DNA of 64,000 nucleotides from Pandoraea vervacti (GTDB lineage Bacteria > Pseudomonadota > Gammaproteobacteria > Burkholderiales > Burkholderiaceae), in the NCBI RefSeq assembly GCF_000934605.2, contig NZ_CP010897.2:2728001-2792000 (forward strand), in the 5' to 3' direction. The notes under the pieces are model-generated. The model was not told the origin of the DNA and ran no database searches. It worked only from the letters and a program-made list of their open reading frames with translations. Position 1 is the stretch's first letter. Each line of letters opens with the position of its first letter. Shown piece by piece: positions 36,087 to 44,990 of this stretch. A program made the translations under genes and the position numbers.

Positions 36087-38669
36087 ATGAGACTCAACGC
36101 CGTGAAAGGTTCTACGTACGCCCGCGCTTCTCAATTGCACCGGTCCCACCGACTGCAACGACCACAGCAATTACAGCCGTCACGCCGTCCACACACGGCC
36201 GCATCGGTGATTTTTCTTGCGTCCCTGACGGCCTTGACGGCACTAAGCGCTCAACCGCAACGGGCGGCGGCGCAGCAAGCGAGCGGCAAGTCCGCTGCCA
36301 GCGCGAGTGCCGCGATCGACGTCAACGTCCCGGCGCAATCCTTGTCCGATGGGCTCGTGCTGTTCGGGCGTCAGGCCAATCTGCAACTGTTCTTTTCACC
36401 CGACCTTGTGAGCGGCAAGACCTCACCTGCCGTGCGCGGGACGATGAGTGCGGAAGCCGCATTGACGGCACTGCTTCAGAACAGCGGGATAAGCTACCGA
36501 CGCAGCGGCAATCAGGGTTACGTGCTGGTCTCGGCATCGGAAAAGCAGGCCGAAACGCCGGCCGCACCCGGGAGCGCGACGTCGCTCGCACTGGCCCCGG
36601 TCGAGGTGAGCGCCTCGCGCACGTCGAGTGATCTGGTTCGGCCCACGCGTCAGGTCACGGTCATCGAACGGGCTGAACTCGACGAGCTCAAGACGGCATC
36701 GGGCAACCTGGCGACCGTGCTGGCCAAAGTCGTGCCGGGCATGGCTGACTCCAGCCGAACGGTGACGGATTACGGGCAGACCCTTCGTGGGCGCGGCATG
36801 CTGGTGCTGCTCGACGGTGTGCCGCTGAACACCAACCGCGACTCGTCCCGCAATCTGGCAAACGTGGACCCGGCGCTGGTGGAGCGCATCGAGGTATTGC
36901 GGGGAAGCAGCTCGATTTATGGCGGTGGCGCGACGGGCGGTATCGTCTCCATTACGACACGGCCTGCCGGTGGTGAGCCCAAAGCCGATACCACGGTCTC
37001 CCTGAGTTCCCCGCTGTCGCGATTGCGTGCAGATGGCCTGAGCGCGGATATTCAGCAGCACTTCTCCGGCAGCCACGACATGATCGATTATGCGTTCGAT
37101 GTCGGGGGACGCCGTATCGGCAACAGCTATGACGCTCGCGGCAATCGCATCGCCCCCGAGCCGAGCCAGGGCGACCTGTTTTCGTCGAACAATTACAACA
37201 TCGGCGGCAAGCTGGGCCTGCGTTTTGCGCCGGATCAGCGTGTGCAGCTCTCGGTCAGTCACATCAACTCGTCGCAGGACACGAGTTACGCCTCGGATCC
37301 CTCGGTCGCCCGTCTGCCAGCAGGCAGCGTGCCGGCGCGCGGCATCGACGGGCTTCAGATCGACGAGCAGAACCAGATACGCAATACCCTCGTCAACCTC
37401 GAATACGAGCATCGCGACCTGCTAGGCAGCCAGGTGTCCGCCCAGTTCTACTATCGCGATTACTTCACCCGGTTCACACCTTTCGATGCGCGTGCCGTGG
37501 CCACGCGCGGTGCAAACGTCGACCAGACGATGCAGGACTCCACCGTCTTTGGCAGTCGTCTGACGATCAAGACGCCCTTTGGCGCGGACAAAAAGACCCG
37601 ACTCGTGTGGGGCATGGATTTCGAGCAGGAAAAGAGCGACATGCCGCTCGATATTTTCGATCCGAAGCTGTATGACGCCAGCGGTGGCCGCGTCTTTCGC
37701 AAGATCGGCGAGGCCACCTATCTCCCGCCGCTCACGACGCGCAGCCTGGGCGGATTTGCGCAGCTTCAGCACAAGTTCGACGAGCACTAGTCGGCCGAGG
37801 GTGGCCTGCGCTATCAATATGCGAACGCCAGTTTCGACGACTTCGTGCCGCTGTCGCAATCGAAAGTCGCGAATCCGATGAGCGTGCGAGGCGGCAAGGT
37901 GAATTACAACGCGGTCCTCGGCAACATCGGCGTGACTTACTCGCCCGTCAGGGGCCATGAGTTCTACGCCGCATTCAGCCAGGGCTTCAGCTTGCCGGAC
38001 ATTGGCGTTCAGGTGCGCAATGCACGACCGGGATTCGACATCAATTCGTCGGATCTGCGTCCGGTGAAGACGAACAACTACGAGTTGGGATGGCGTGGTG
38101 TCTTCGGCAACACCCTTACCTCGCTCGCCGTGTTCTACACCACGTCCGATCTCGGCGATGTTCAGAGCTTCAACAATGGCCTGATCCTCACGCGTACGGC
38201 GGAAAAGATCTTCGGGGTCGAGGGGGCGGCGGATTACCTCTCGGAGGACGAACGTTGGGGGCTGGGCGGCACGTTTACCTGGATGCAGGGCCGCGAGACA
38301 CCGCAAGGCGCAAACAGCCAGGACATGGGCGGTTACCGGATTCCACCGCTCAAGTTGACCGGATACGTCCAGTTCAAGCCCACGCCGAAGTGGAGCAACC
38401 GACTTCAGCTGACGTACTTCTCGGGCCATGACTACCGTTTGAATGGTGTCAACAGCTTCGGTCGCATGGATACGACGAGCTACACGACCGTCGATGTGAT
38501 CAGTCGCTATGAAGTCACGAAGCACGACACCGCGACGCTCGGCATTCAGAATCTCTTTAACCGGTATTACTACCCGCTTTACAGTCAGTTGCTCAGAAAC
38601 AGCAACAACACGAGCCACTTGCCTGCGCCGGGAATCACACTCACCGCGACGTATCAACACCGGTGGTAA
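36087..38669 (+). pseudogene. FecA-like TonB-dependent receptor interrupted by one in-frame TAG
   Basis: 861 codons in one frame, with TAG at codon 568 (37788-37790) and no frameshift. Before it lie a long signal region (to QPQRAAAQQ), an STN signalling domain (about residues 70-130, AIDVNVPAQSLSDGLVLFGR), the plug (about 175-290, LRGRGMLVLLDGVPLNT, VERIEVLRGSSSIYGGGATG) and half the barrel ending FAQLQHKFDEH. After it the barrel continues directly (SAEGGLRYQYANASFDDFV, ATLGIQNLFNRYY) to a terminal Trp. Receptors usually have Trp here (HWS...GGLRY), so a TGG-to-TAG change is likely. STN plus FecI/FecR upstream indicates a transcription-signalling siderophore receptor. It may be inactive, read through, or a sequencing error. 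Confidence 0.88.
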
Positions 38670-38856
38670 CCACGTAACGACCTGACGCAACAGCATGACG
38701 GAACGGACGCAACGCCCTGCCGGGTGTTGCGCAATCGAACCAGCAAGAGACCGCTGGTCCGGCAGTGGCGCGATGGTGCCTCATTCCTCGGAACGGATAT
38801 AGTACGATCTCGTTATTCCGCAGCCCATTGCGACCACCCTTCCGCCCTGTTCCATC

Positions 38857-39729
38857 GTGCCCACGAAAAGCGTCGACATCGCGCCCAAGGCTCCCAAATC
38901 GAAAACCAAAGCTAGCGTGCCGGACCTGCCGGAGCGCAACGCCGTCAACGCGCCGCCGCTTGGCACGCAGAGCATTCACCGTGCCGTGACCGTGTTGCGC
39001 GAAGTGGCCGCGCACGGCATGAAAGGGTTGCGTTTGTCGGATATTGCCGACGCGCTGGCGCTCGAACGCCCTACTGCCCATCGCATCGTCAAGGGGCTGG
39101 TCGCACAGGGCATGCTCATGCAAAATCGCGACACCCGGCACTATCACCTCGGTCATGTCGTGTATGAGCTGGGGTTGGCTGCCTCGCCTCACTTCAGCCT
39201 GCGCGAGCTTTGCCAGCCAACGCTGCAAACGCTGGCGGAGAAATCCGGCGACTCCGTTTTTCTGATGGTGCGCAGCGGGCTGGATGCCGTTTGCATCGAT
39301 CTGCTCGAAGGCGGCTACCCGATTCAGACCCGTACGCTCGAGATTGGCGGGCGCCGCCCGCTGGGCGTTGGCGCGGGCAGTCTTGCGCTACTCATCTCGC
39401 TGCCCGCCGAGGAGCGCGCGCGCGTGATGCAGACCAACGCCGAGCGCCTTGCGACCTTCGGAAATTTCTCACAGGCTCGGCTGGAAAAAGCGATTGCCGC
39501 GTCGGCCGAAGCGGGCTACGCGATCAATGAAGAGGATGTGCTGCCCGGCGTCTCCGCCATTGGCATGTCGATTCGTCCGCGCCAGGGCGTACCGTACGCT
39601 GCGATCAGTATCGCGGCCATCGAGTCGCGGCTCTCCGGGGCGCGACGCGTCGAAATGGCCAAGCTGCTGCAAAAGGAAGTGCGATCGCTCGAGAAGAAGC
39701 TGGAAGCCGAATCGCAACTCTGGGAATGA
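38857..39729 (+). CDS. IclR-family transcriptional regulator (left border of catabolic cluster)
   Basis: 290 residues from a GTG at 38857 with no clear ribosome-binding site. A basic leader is followed by the IclR winged helix (GTQSIHRAVTVLREVAAHG, LSDIADALALERPTAHRIVK) and the effector-binding domain (GDSVFLMVRSGLDAVCIDL, GVSAIGMSIRPRQG). It is clearly paralogous to the IclR protein at 59933, sharing SGDSVFLMVRSG-type blocks and HLG/SLGH. Convergent with the flavin reductase that ends the big minus-strand operon. Probably controls that cluster with its paralogue. Confidence 0.9.
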   Translation: MPTKSVDIAPKAPKSKTKASVPDLPERNAVNAPPLGTQSIHRAVTVLREVAAHGMKGLRLSDIADALALERPTAHRIVKGLVAQGMLMQNRDTRHYHLGHVVYELGLAASPHFSLRELCQPTLQTLAEKSGDSVFLMVRSGLDAVCIDLLEGGYPIQTRTLEIGGRRPLGVGAGSLALLISLPAEERARVMQTNAERLATFGNFSQARLEKAIAASAEAGYAINEEDVLPGVSAIGMSIRPRQGVPYAAISIAAIESRLSGARRVEMAKLLQKEVRSLEKKLEAESQLWE

Positions 39730-39829
39730 CGCACCCCAAGGGCCCGACGTCGCGTGGGGCGCACGCCCATCGCAGACGCATGGCCAGCGTATCGTCATCG
39801 GATGGGCCTCACCGCCTCACCTACGCCGT

Positions 39830-40333
39830 CTACCCCATCGTCAGATCCGGGTGAGGTGTCGGCACGCCGTAGGCCCCGCCCGCATACAGCAGCGGCACGC
39901 GGTCGCAGTGGTGCAGGTCCATGACTTCGCCGACGAAGATGAAATGATCCCCGCCCTCGTACTTGAACGCCAGCGTGCATTCGAACCACGCGACACACCC
40001 GTCGAACAGCGGCATGCCGCCGCGACCGCTGCGCCACTCCACACCTTCGAATCGGTCGGCAACCGGTGAGGCGAAGCGCGCCGCGAGCGGCATCTGATCC
40101 GCGCACAGCACATTGATCGCAAAGCGGCCCGATGTCTCGAACACCTCAAGACTGCGCGAGCGCTTGTTGATGCTCCACAGCACGAGCGGCGGCGAGAGCG
40201 ACACCGAGTTGAACGAGTTCGCCGTCAGTCCCACCGGCGTGCCATCGGGCATGGTGGTCGTGACGATAGTCACGCCGGTGGCAAAGCGCCCCAGCGCGTG
40301 ACGAAAGTGGCTGGCATCGAACGTCGTATTCAC
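39830..40333 (-). CDS. Flavin reductase (HpaC/HsaB-like, two-component monooxygenase partner)
   Basis: 167 residues from a GTG at 40333 with a strong AGGAGG upstream. The FMN-binding split-barrel shows FRHALGRFATGVTIVTT, GLTANSFNSVSLSPPLVLWS, FAINVLCADQ and GGDHFIFVGEVMDL. Such enzymes use NAD(P)H to supply reduced flavin to a partner oxygenase. It is the last gene of the minus-strand operon. The acyl-CoA dehydrogenase-fold protein at 43812 is the most likely partner candidate in this cluster (inference). Confidence 0.9.
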   Translation of the reverse strand: MNTTFDASHFRHALGRFATGVTIVTTTMPDGTPVGLTANSFNSVSLSPPLVLWSINKRSRSLEVFETSGRFAINVLCADQMPLAARFASPVADRFEGVEWRSGRGGMPLFDGCVAWFECTLAFKYEGGDHFIFVGEVMDLHHCDRVPLLYAGGAYGVPTPHPDLTMG

Positions 40334-40416
40334 GGAAAACCTCCTCGAAAGACGTCATCACTATCTCGACTCATCGCGCGGCGCAGACACGTCAGCGCGC
40401 CGGCACAGCGTTGCCG

Positions 40417-40845
40417 TCAGCGCGTTGGCGGCGCGGCCACCACTGCCGCTCCGCTCGCAACGGTCTTGTCGCCGACCTGCGCCACGATCTCGCAGCGCAG
40501 ACGCTGGCGTCCATCGCCGCCAGGCGCGCAATCCGCGACCGTACCGACGACCCGCACAACGTCACCGGGTCGCACGGGCGCGTTGAAGCGTGCCTCGATG
40601 TCGACAATCGCCGCGGCCGGTCCGGCCCAGTCCGACACGGCACGCCCCATGAAAGCCATGGTGAGCATGCCGTGTGCGATTACGCCGCCCAGTCCGGCCT
40701 CCTGGGCGTAGAGCTGGTCATAGTGGATCCGGTTGTAATCGTCCGACGCGCCTGCGTAGCGCACGAGCTGCGTCGTCGTTACCGCCGGCATCGAAAGCGT
40801 GAAGGTGTCGCCAACGCGCGCCTCCGACAGATGCGTACGACTCAT
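40417..40845 (-). CDS. MaoC-like hydratase, hot-dog subunit with catalytic motif
   Basis: 142 residues. It contains the hydratase-2 type signature YAGASDDYNRIHYD with the Asp/His pair, then GLGGVIAHGMLTMAFMGR and a C-terminal strand region (FNAPVRPGDVVRVVGTV). Such subunits hydrate trans-2-enoyl-CoA, often as a heterodimer with a second, inactive hot-dog subunit. Its start overlaps the end of the preceding MaoC-N gene by four bases (ATGA), supporting a split enzyme. Confidence 0.88.
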   Translation of the reverse strand: MSRTHLSEARVGDTFTLSMPAVTTTQLVRYAGASDDYNRIHYDQLYAQEAGLGGVIAHGMLTMAFMGRAVSDWAGPAAAIVDIEARFNAPVRPGDVVRVVGTVADCAPGGDGRQRLRCEIVAQVGDKTVASGAAVVAAPPTR

Positions 40846-41327
40846 GCCAAACTCCCCGATGCGACTTGCTGTGCGGATCGATAAACGGTGGTTCGGCGCA
40901 TGCTGAACACGCAGTCCCGCGCGACGCCGTCGTCACCCATGAGAAGACCCGACATCACCTGGCGCAGCAACGCCATCGCACCGCGCGTTCCTGTTTTCTC
41001 GTCGATGCCGACAAGTTGCCACTGACATTCGAATCGCATGCCCGCGACGATGGGACGGTGGTAATGAAATCCCATCTCACCTGCCACGATGCGACGCCGG
41101 TCGAGGGTTGCGATCCACGGCAGATCGTTCGGCGCGCGAAAGCAGGTCGGGAACGTTGGCGGCGCAACGATCCCCTCATACCCTTGGGCTCGCGCAAAGG
41201 AAACGTCGCGATAGAGCGGGTTGTCGTCGCCAATGGCATCGGCGAACTTGCGAATCGCGCCGCGCTCCACTTCCACCACAAACGGTGGCGCGCTCGTGCC
41301 GATCAGCGAATGGTCGATTTCGGTCAT
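40842..41327 (-). CDS. MaoC N-terminal-type dehydratase subunit (FAS1-like)
   Basis: 161 residues, GGAGGAGG upstream of the ATG. Hot-dog fold segment EVERGAIRKFADAIGDDNPLYRD, then APPTFPTCFRAPNDLPW and GEMGFHYHRPIVAGMRFECQ. It corresponds to the N-terminal half of fused eukaryotic-type hydratases and the ChsH1/HadA-like subunits of heterodimeric ones. Paired by overlap with the catalytic subunit encoded next. Lies 69 bases after the thiolase gene in the operon. Confidence 0.87.
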   Translation of the reverse strand: MTEIDHSLIGTSAPPFVVEVERGAIRKFADAIGDDNPLYRDVSFARAQGYEGIVAPPTFPTCFRAPNDLPWIATLDRRRIVAGEMGFHYHRPIVAGMRFECQWQLVGIDEKTGTRGAMALLRQVMSGLLMGDDGVARDCVFSMRRTTVYRSAQQVASGSLA

Positions 41328-41396
41328 CGTTGGCCTCCTCCTTTTTTGTTCGTCGACGGCTGCCGTTGCGCGACGGCAAGCGTTGCTACGAACCCT

Positions 41397-42563
41397 TCAC
41401 TCAACCCGCTCGACGATCGTCGCCGTACCAAGCCCGCCACCGCAGCACATCGACTGCAATCCGTACAGACCGCCGCGCAGCTCCAACTCGTCCACGAGTC
41501 CCGCCATCAGGCGAGCGCCTGTCGATCCGAGCGGGTGACCGACCGCGATGGAGCCGCCGTTCACGTTCACGCGCGAAAGATCGGGTTTTATCTCGGCGAG
41601 CCACGCGCCGAGCACCGACGCAAAGGCCTCGTTGATTTCGAAGAGATCGATGTCTTCGAGCGCCAGTCCACTGCGTGCGAGGATCTGCTGCGTCGCCGGA
41701 ATCGGGCCGGTCAGCATCATCGCGGGGTCGACGCCGACCACATATTGGGCACGTAGTACGGCGCGCGCGCGCAGCCCATACTCGCGCGCCTTCGCCGCCG
41801 TCATGAGCAATACGGCCGCGGCGCCATCCGAGACCTGACTGGCATTGCCTGCCGTCACCCGACCGTCCTCCCGGAACGAGGGCTTCAGCGTGGCGAGCTT
41901 CTCGAGCGACGTGTCGCGACGTACGCCTTCGTCATGCGCCACGACCTGTCCGTCAACGCCAGTGACCGGGATCATCTGACGCGCGAGACGGCCTGAATCC
42001 TGCGCCTGCGCGCTCAATGCATGGCTACGCAGGGCCAGTTCGTCCAGATACGGGCGTTCGAGCTTCCAATGCGCAGCGATGCGCTCGGCGGCAATGCCCA
42101 TGGACGGCATCGAAAAGCGCTCGACCAGCGATTCGGGATAGCGCCGTCCGTAACGCGTATCGTCGTTGCCGCCCTGGGTCGTCGACATCAGTTCCACGCC
42201 CCCGGCGATCACCACGTCGCACGTCCCGCTGCGAATCAGGTTGTCGGCGAAGTGGATCGCCTGCTGCGACGAGCCGCAGGCGCGCTGCACCGTCGTGCCC
42301 GGCACGGTGAACGGGAGGTCCGCCATGAGCAGCGCAGTGCGTGCAATGTTGCCCGCCTGCTCGCCCACTTGCGTGGCGCACCCGGCGACGACGTCGTCGA
42401 CATCGCTTCCCGGCACACCGTTGCGCGCGAGCACGGCGCCCAATACCTGCGCGAGCAGCGCGGCGGCATGCCACTCTCTGAGCGCCCCGTTGCGACGCCC
42501 TACGGGGGTGCGCACGACATCGACGATGACCGGATCCCGGTCGGCCAGTGCGGACGCCTTCAT
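41397..42563 (-). CDS. Thiolase (acetyl-CoA acetyltransferase family)
   Basis: 388 residues from the ATG at 42563; longer in-frame openings run into the acyl-CoA dehydrogenase gene. The nucleophile Cys96 (TTVQRACGSSQQAIHFAD), His343 (NGGSIAVGHPLGSTGAR) and the second catalytic Cys373 (SMCCGGGLGTATI) are all present, with the NEAF motif (FEINEAFASVLGAW). It cleaves a 3-ketoacyl-CoA to acetyl-CoA or propionyl-CoA plus a shortened acyl-CoA. Overlaps the upstream gene by four bases. Confidence 0.92.
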   Translation of the reverse strand: MKASALADRDPVIVDVVRTPVGRRNGALREWHAAALLAQVLGAVLARNGVPGSDVDDVVAGCATQVGEQAGNIARTALLMADLPFTVPGTTVQRACGSSQQAIHFADNLIRSGTCDVVIAGGVELMSTTQGGNDDTRYGRRYPESLVERFSMPSMGIAAERIAAHWKLERPYLDELALRSHALSAQAQDSGRLARQMIPVTGVDGQVVAHDEGVRRDTSLEKLATLKPSFREDGRVTAGNASQVSDGAAAVLLMTAAKAREYGLRARAVLRAQYVVGVDPAMMLTGPIPATQQILARSGLALEDIDLFEINEAFASVLGAWLAEIKPDLSRVNVNGGSIAVGHPLGSTGARLMAGLVDELELRGGLYGLQSMCCGGGLGTATIVERVE

Positions 42564-43747
42564 TCGCCCGCCTCCCCGGCCTTGGGCGCCCACTGGCTGT
42601 TCTTGCGACCGAGCAGGTGGCCCGCGATCATGTTCTTGTGGATTTGCAGCGTGCCGCCGTAGATCGATCCGCCACGCACCTCGCGATACAGACCTTCGAC
42701 CGGGTACTCGGCCATGTAGCCATAGCCGCCGAGCAATTGAATGGCGTCGTCGCAAATCTCTTTGGCGGCTTGTGCGACGTAGACCTTGGCAACCGACGTT
42801 TCGAGGGGCGACGGCAACCCGCTCGCGGTATTCGACGCCGCACGGTAAGTCAGCATCTGCGCGGCTTCGAGCTTGACCTTCATGTCGGCCAGCATCCACT
42901 GAAGCCCCTGGAAGTCCGCCAGCTCTCGCCCGAACTGCCTGCGCTCCTGCACGTACTGCAACGCAAACTCGAACGCGGCCTGCGCGGAACCCAGCATGCG
43001 CGAGATGCTGCCCAGCCGCTCCACGTTGTATACGCTGATGAGCTTCGCAAACGCCCGACTCTCGGCAAGGATGTTGGCCCGGGGCACCCGGCAGTCGTCG
43101 AAGTACAGCTCGTACTGCCGCTCGCCGGCCATGTTCAGCGTTCCGCTGCTGCACGTGAAGCCCGGCGCGTCGTGCGGCACCATGATCGCGCCGATGTCGC
43201 TCGCCCGGCCCGTGTTGCCGAAACGGCAATACAGCATGGTGTAGTGATGCCCCTTGGCTGCGCTGATGAAGATCTTCTGCCCGTTGATGACGACGTCGTC
43301 GCCCTCGATGCGAGCGTGCGTTTTCATCGCCGTGGCGGCCGACCCGGCATCGGGTTCGGTAATGCCGATCGACACGCCGATCTCGCCGCGCGCCACGCCG
43401 CCCACGAAGCGCGACTTCTGCTCGTCGGTGCCGAGTTCGAGCACGGCGCCGATCGCGCCGGTGGACGTGCGGTGCGCCAAACCGCCCAGCGTGGAATCGA
43501 CCCGCTGAATGGTCTGAATCAACAGCAGCGTCTCCAGAAGCGGCAGACCGACGCCGCCATATTCCTGCGGCATGTTCAGGGCGAGAAGACCTGCCTCGGC
43601 CATTTGCTTTCGCAGTCGTTGCAACGGCGCGAAGTCGCCCTTCGTTTCGGCCTCGTGGGCCTCCTTCGCCAGCGGCTGCAACTGGCGACACAATTTTTCC
43701 GTCGCGTCGATCAATTCGCGCTGCGATTCGGTGAGCTGAAAATCCAT
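42560..43747 (-). CDS. Acyl-CoA dehydrogenase (catalytic base at the isovaleryl/long-chain position)
   Basis: 395 residues from the ATG at 43747. FAD/acyl-CoA motifs are GVSIGITEPDAGSAATAMKT, the beta domain INGQKIFISAAKG, RRQFGRELADFQGLQWMLAD and LLGGYGYMAEYPVEGLYREV. At the site of the medium-chain enzyme's catalytic Glu (IYEGT) it has IYGGT (Gly364), while NVERLGS supplies Glu243 at the place used by isovaleryl- and long-chain dehydrogenases. It introduces the 2,3-double bond of a CoA thioester. Four-base overlap with the thiolase gene. Confidence 0.9.
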   Translation of the reverse strand: MDFQLTESQRELIDATEKLCRQLQPLAKEAHEAETKGDFAPLQRLRKQMAEAGLLALNMPQEYGGVGLPLLETLLLIQTIQRVDSTLGGLAHRTSTGAIGAVLELGTDEQKSRFVGGVARGEIGVSIGITEPDAGSAATAMKTHARIEGDDVVINGQKIFISAAKGHHYTMLYCRFGNTGRASDIGAIMVPHDAPGFTCSSGTLNMAGERQYELYFDDCRVPRANILAESRAFAKLISVYNVERLGSISRMLGSAQAAFEFALQYVQERRQFGRELADFQGLQWMLADMKVKLEAAQMLTYRAASNTASGLPSPLETSVAKVYVAQAAKEICDDAIQLLGGYGYMAEYPVEGLYREVRGGSIYGGTLQIHKNMIAGHLLGRKNSQWAPKAGEAGE

Positions 43748-43811
43748 GGAAACTCTCGAAGACTTGGTTGGCGTGGGCGAGCCCGGCGAGCTCGTCGTGA
43801 ACGTGCGGCGC

Positions 43812-44990
43812 TCAGCGCTGCAACGTCGAATCGAAGGACTCGCCAAGCTCGGCGGCCCCCACGATCTGCGCCGTCTTGTCGTGCCCCACGTGCAGGATGT
43901 GCGTGTTCAGATCCCGGATCAGGCGTGCCAGCGGGAACTCGTCGAACAGCGCCGTCGAGCCGGCCAGCATGATCAGCGTGTGCGACATCTCCAGCGCAGC
44001 ATGCGCGCAGATCGACTTCGCCTGCATGGAGATCAACTCTGCACGTTGTACGTCGCCAGCGCGCCACGCGTCGATGGCGTTCTCGAAGACGACCTGCGCG
44101 CCGTGCAGTTGCGTCTTCGCCTCGCCCATGCGCAATTGCACGAACGGATCCTTGCCCCGGCCTCGCTCGATCAGACTTTGACGCACCCACTCGTACGCCC
44201 CCTCGATCATGCCGAGATAGTTCGCGGTGAAGCCCAGGTGGAAGCGTCCCTGCCAGCGCCCGCGCGGGTACACCCCCGGCTCGCCGAGGACATGCAATTC
44301 GTCGATGAAGACGTCATTGAGATAGATCTCCGGACTCGGACACACGCGCATGCCGGTCGGACGGTACCAGTCGTGATTGATACTGAGCCCTTCCATGCCC
44401 GGCTCGACGATGACCATCAAATGCGACTTGTAATACTCGGTCTCGCCTTCGATGGTCGCGAACACGATGGCAACGCCATTTTCGTAACCGTTCGTCGCGT
44501 AATTCTTGTTGCCGTTGACGATGTAGCCGCCGTCCACCTTCTTTGCGGTGGTCTTGAGCACGTACATATGCTTGCGCCCCGCCTCGCTGCCAACGAACGA
44601 CGACACGCTCATCTTCTGTGTCATCGGCTTGACGAAGCGCTCACGCTGCGCATCGGTGCCGAGTTCGTCTAGCGCCCAGGCCACGTGGTTCTGCACCTGC
44701 ATGCAGTGCGCCGTGCCGGGCGAGACGCGGGCGACGCGCCGCATCGCCTGCAGGAACGTTGCCGGATCGGCGGACATCACGTTGCTGCCCAGGCCGCCAT
44801 GCTCCTTGCGTACTGTCGCAGTAAGCAGTCCCAGCTCGAACAGGTCCTGCAAGTTCTCGAACGGCATGGCGGCCGCGTCGTGGTACTCACGCTCACGTGC
44901 CGGGAAACGGCTTTGCACGACCGACTCCAGCGCTGCGAGCACATCGGGGTTGCCCTGCCTGGACAACGAAGGGGTTTCCGCAAAATTCAT
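43812..44990 (-). CDS. Acyl-CoA dehydrogenase-fold flavoprotein (DszC/SfnB/HsaA-like)
   Basis: 392 residues, start at 44990 with AGGAGG. An N-terminal helical part (DLFELGLLTATVRKEHGG) and beta domain (VDGGYIVNGNKNYATNG) are present. The C-terminus (ARLIRDLNTHILHVGHDKTA) lacks the YEGT/GTSEI loop of true dehydrogenases and resembles the RDxRxHxxH end of flavin-dependent monooxygenases of this fold. It could be an FMN-using hydroxylase fed by the flavin reductase at 39830, or an atypical dehydrogenase. Sequence alone does not decide. In operon with the ABC transporter genes (four-base overlap). Confidence 0.82.
   Translation of the reverse strand: MNFAETPSLSRQGNPDVLAALESVVQSRFPAREREYHDAAAMPFENLQDLFELGLLTATVRKEHGGLGSNVMSADPATFLQAMRRVARVSPGTAHCMQVQNHVAWALDELGTDAQRERFVKPMTQKMSVSSFVGSEAGRKHMYVLKTTAKKVDGGYIVNGNKNYATNGYENGVAIVFATIEGETEYYKSHLMVIVEPGMEGLSINHDWYRPTGMRVCPSPEIYLNDVFIDELHVLGEPGVYPRGRWQGRFHLGFTANYLGMIEGAYEWVRQSLIERGRGKDPFVQLRMGEAKTQLHGAQVVFENAIDAWRAGDVQRAELISMQAKSICAHAALEMSHTLIMLAGSTALFDEFPLARLIRDLNTHILHVGHDKTAQIVGAAELGESFDSTLQR

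Noticed and set aside
37788..37790. Programmed readthrough or pyrrolysine at the TAG
   Set aside because: No PylS/PylT genes or stimulatory structure was seen; a point mutation or error is simpler.
37845..38669. Separate gene encoding the second half of the TonB receptor
   Set aside because: It starts mid-barrel at a GTG without a ribosome-binding site and continues the same frame after a single TAG, so it is part of the interrupted receptor gene.
39761..39807. GCCCATC/GATGGGC inverted repeat between the convergent IclR and flavin reductase genes
   Set aside because: The loop is 29 bases and no T run follows, so terminator function was not claimed.
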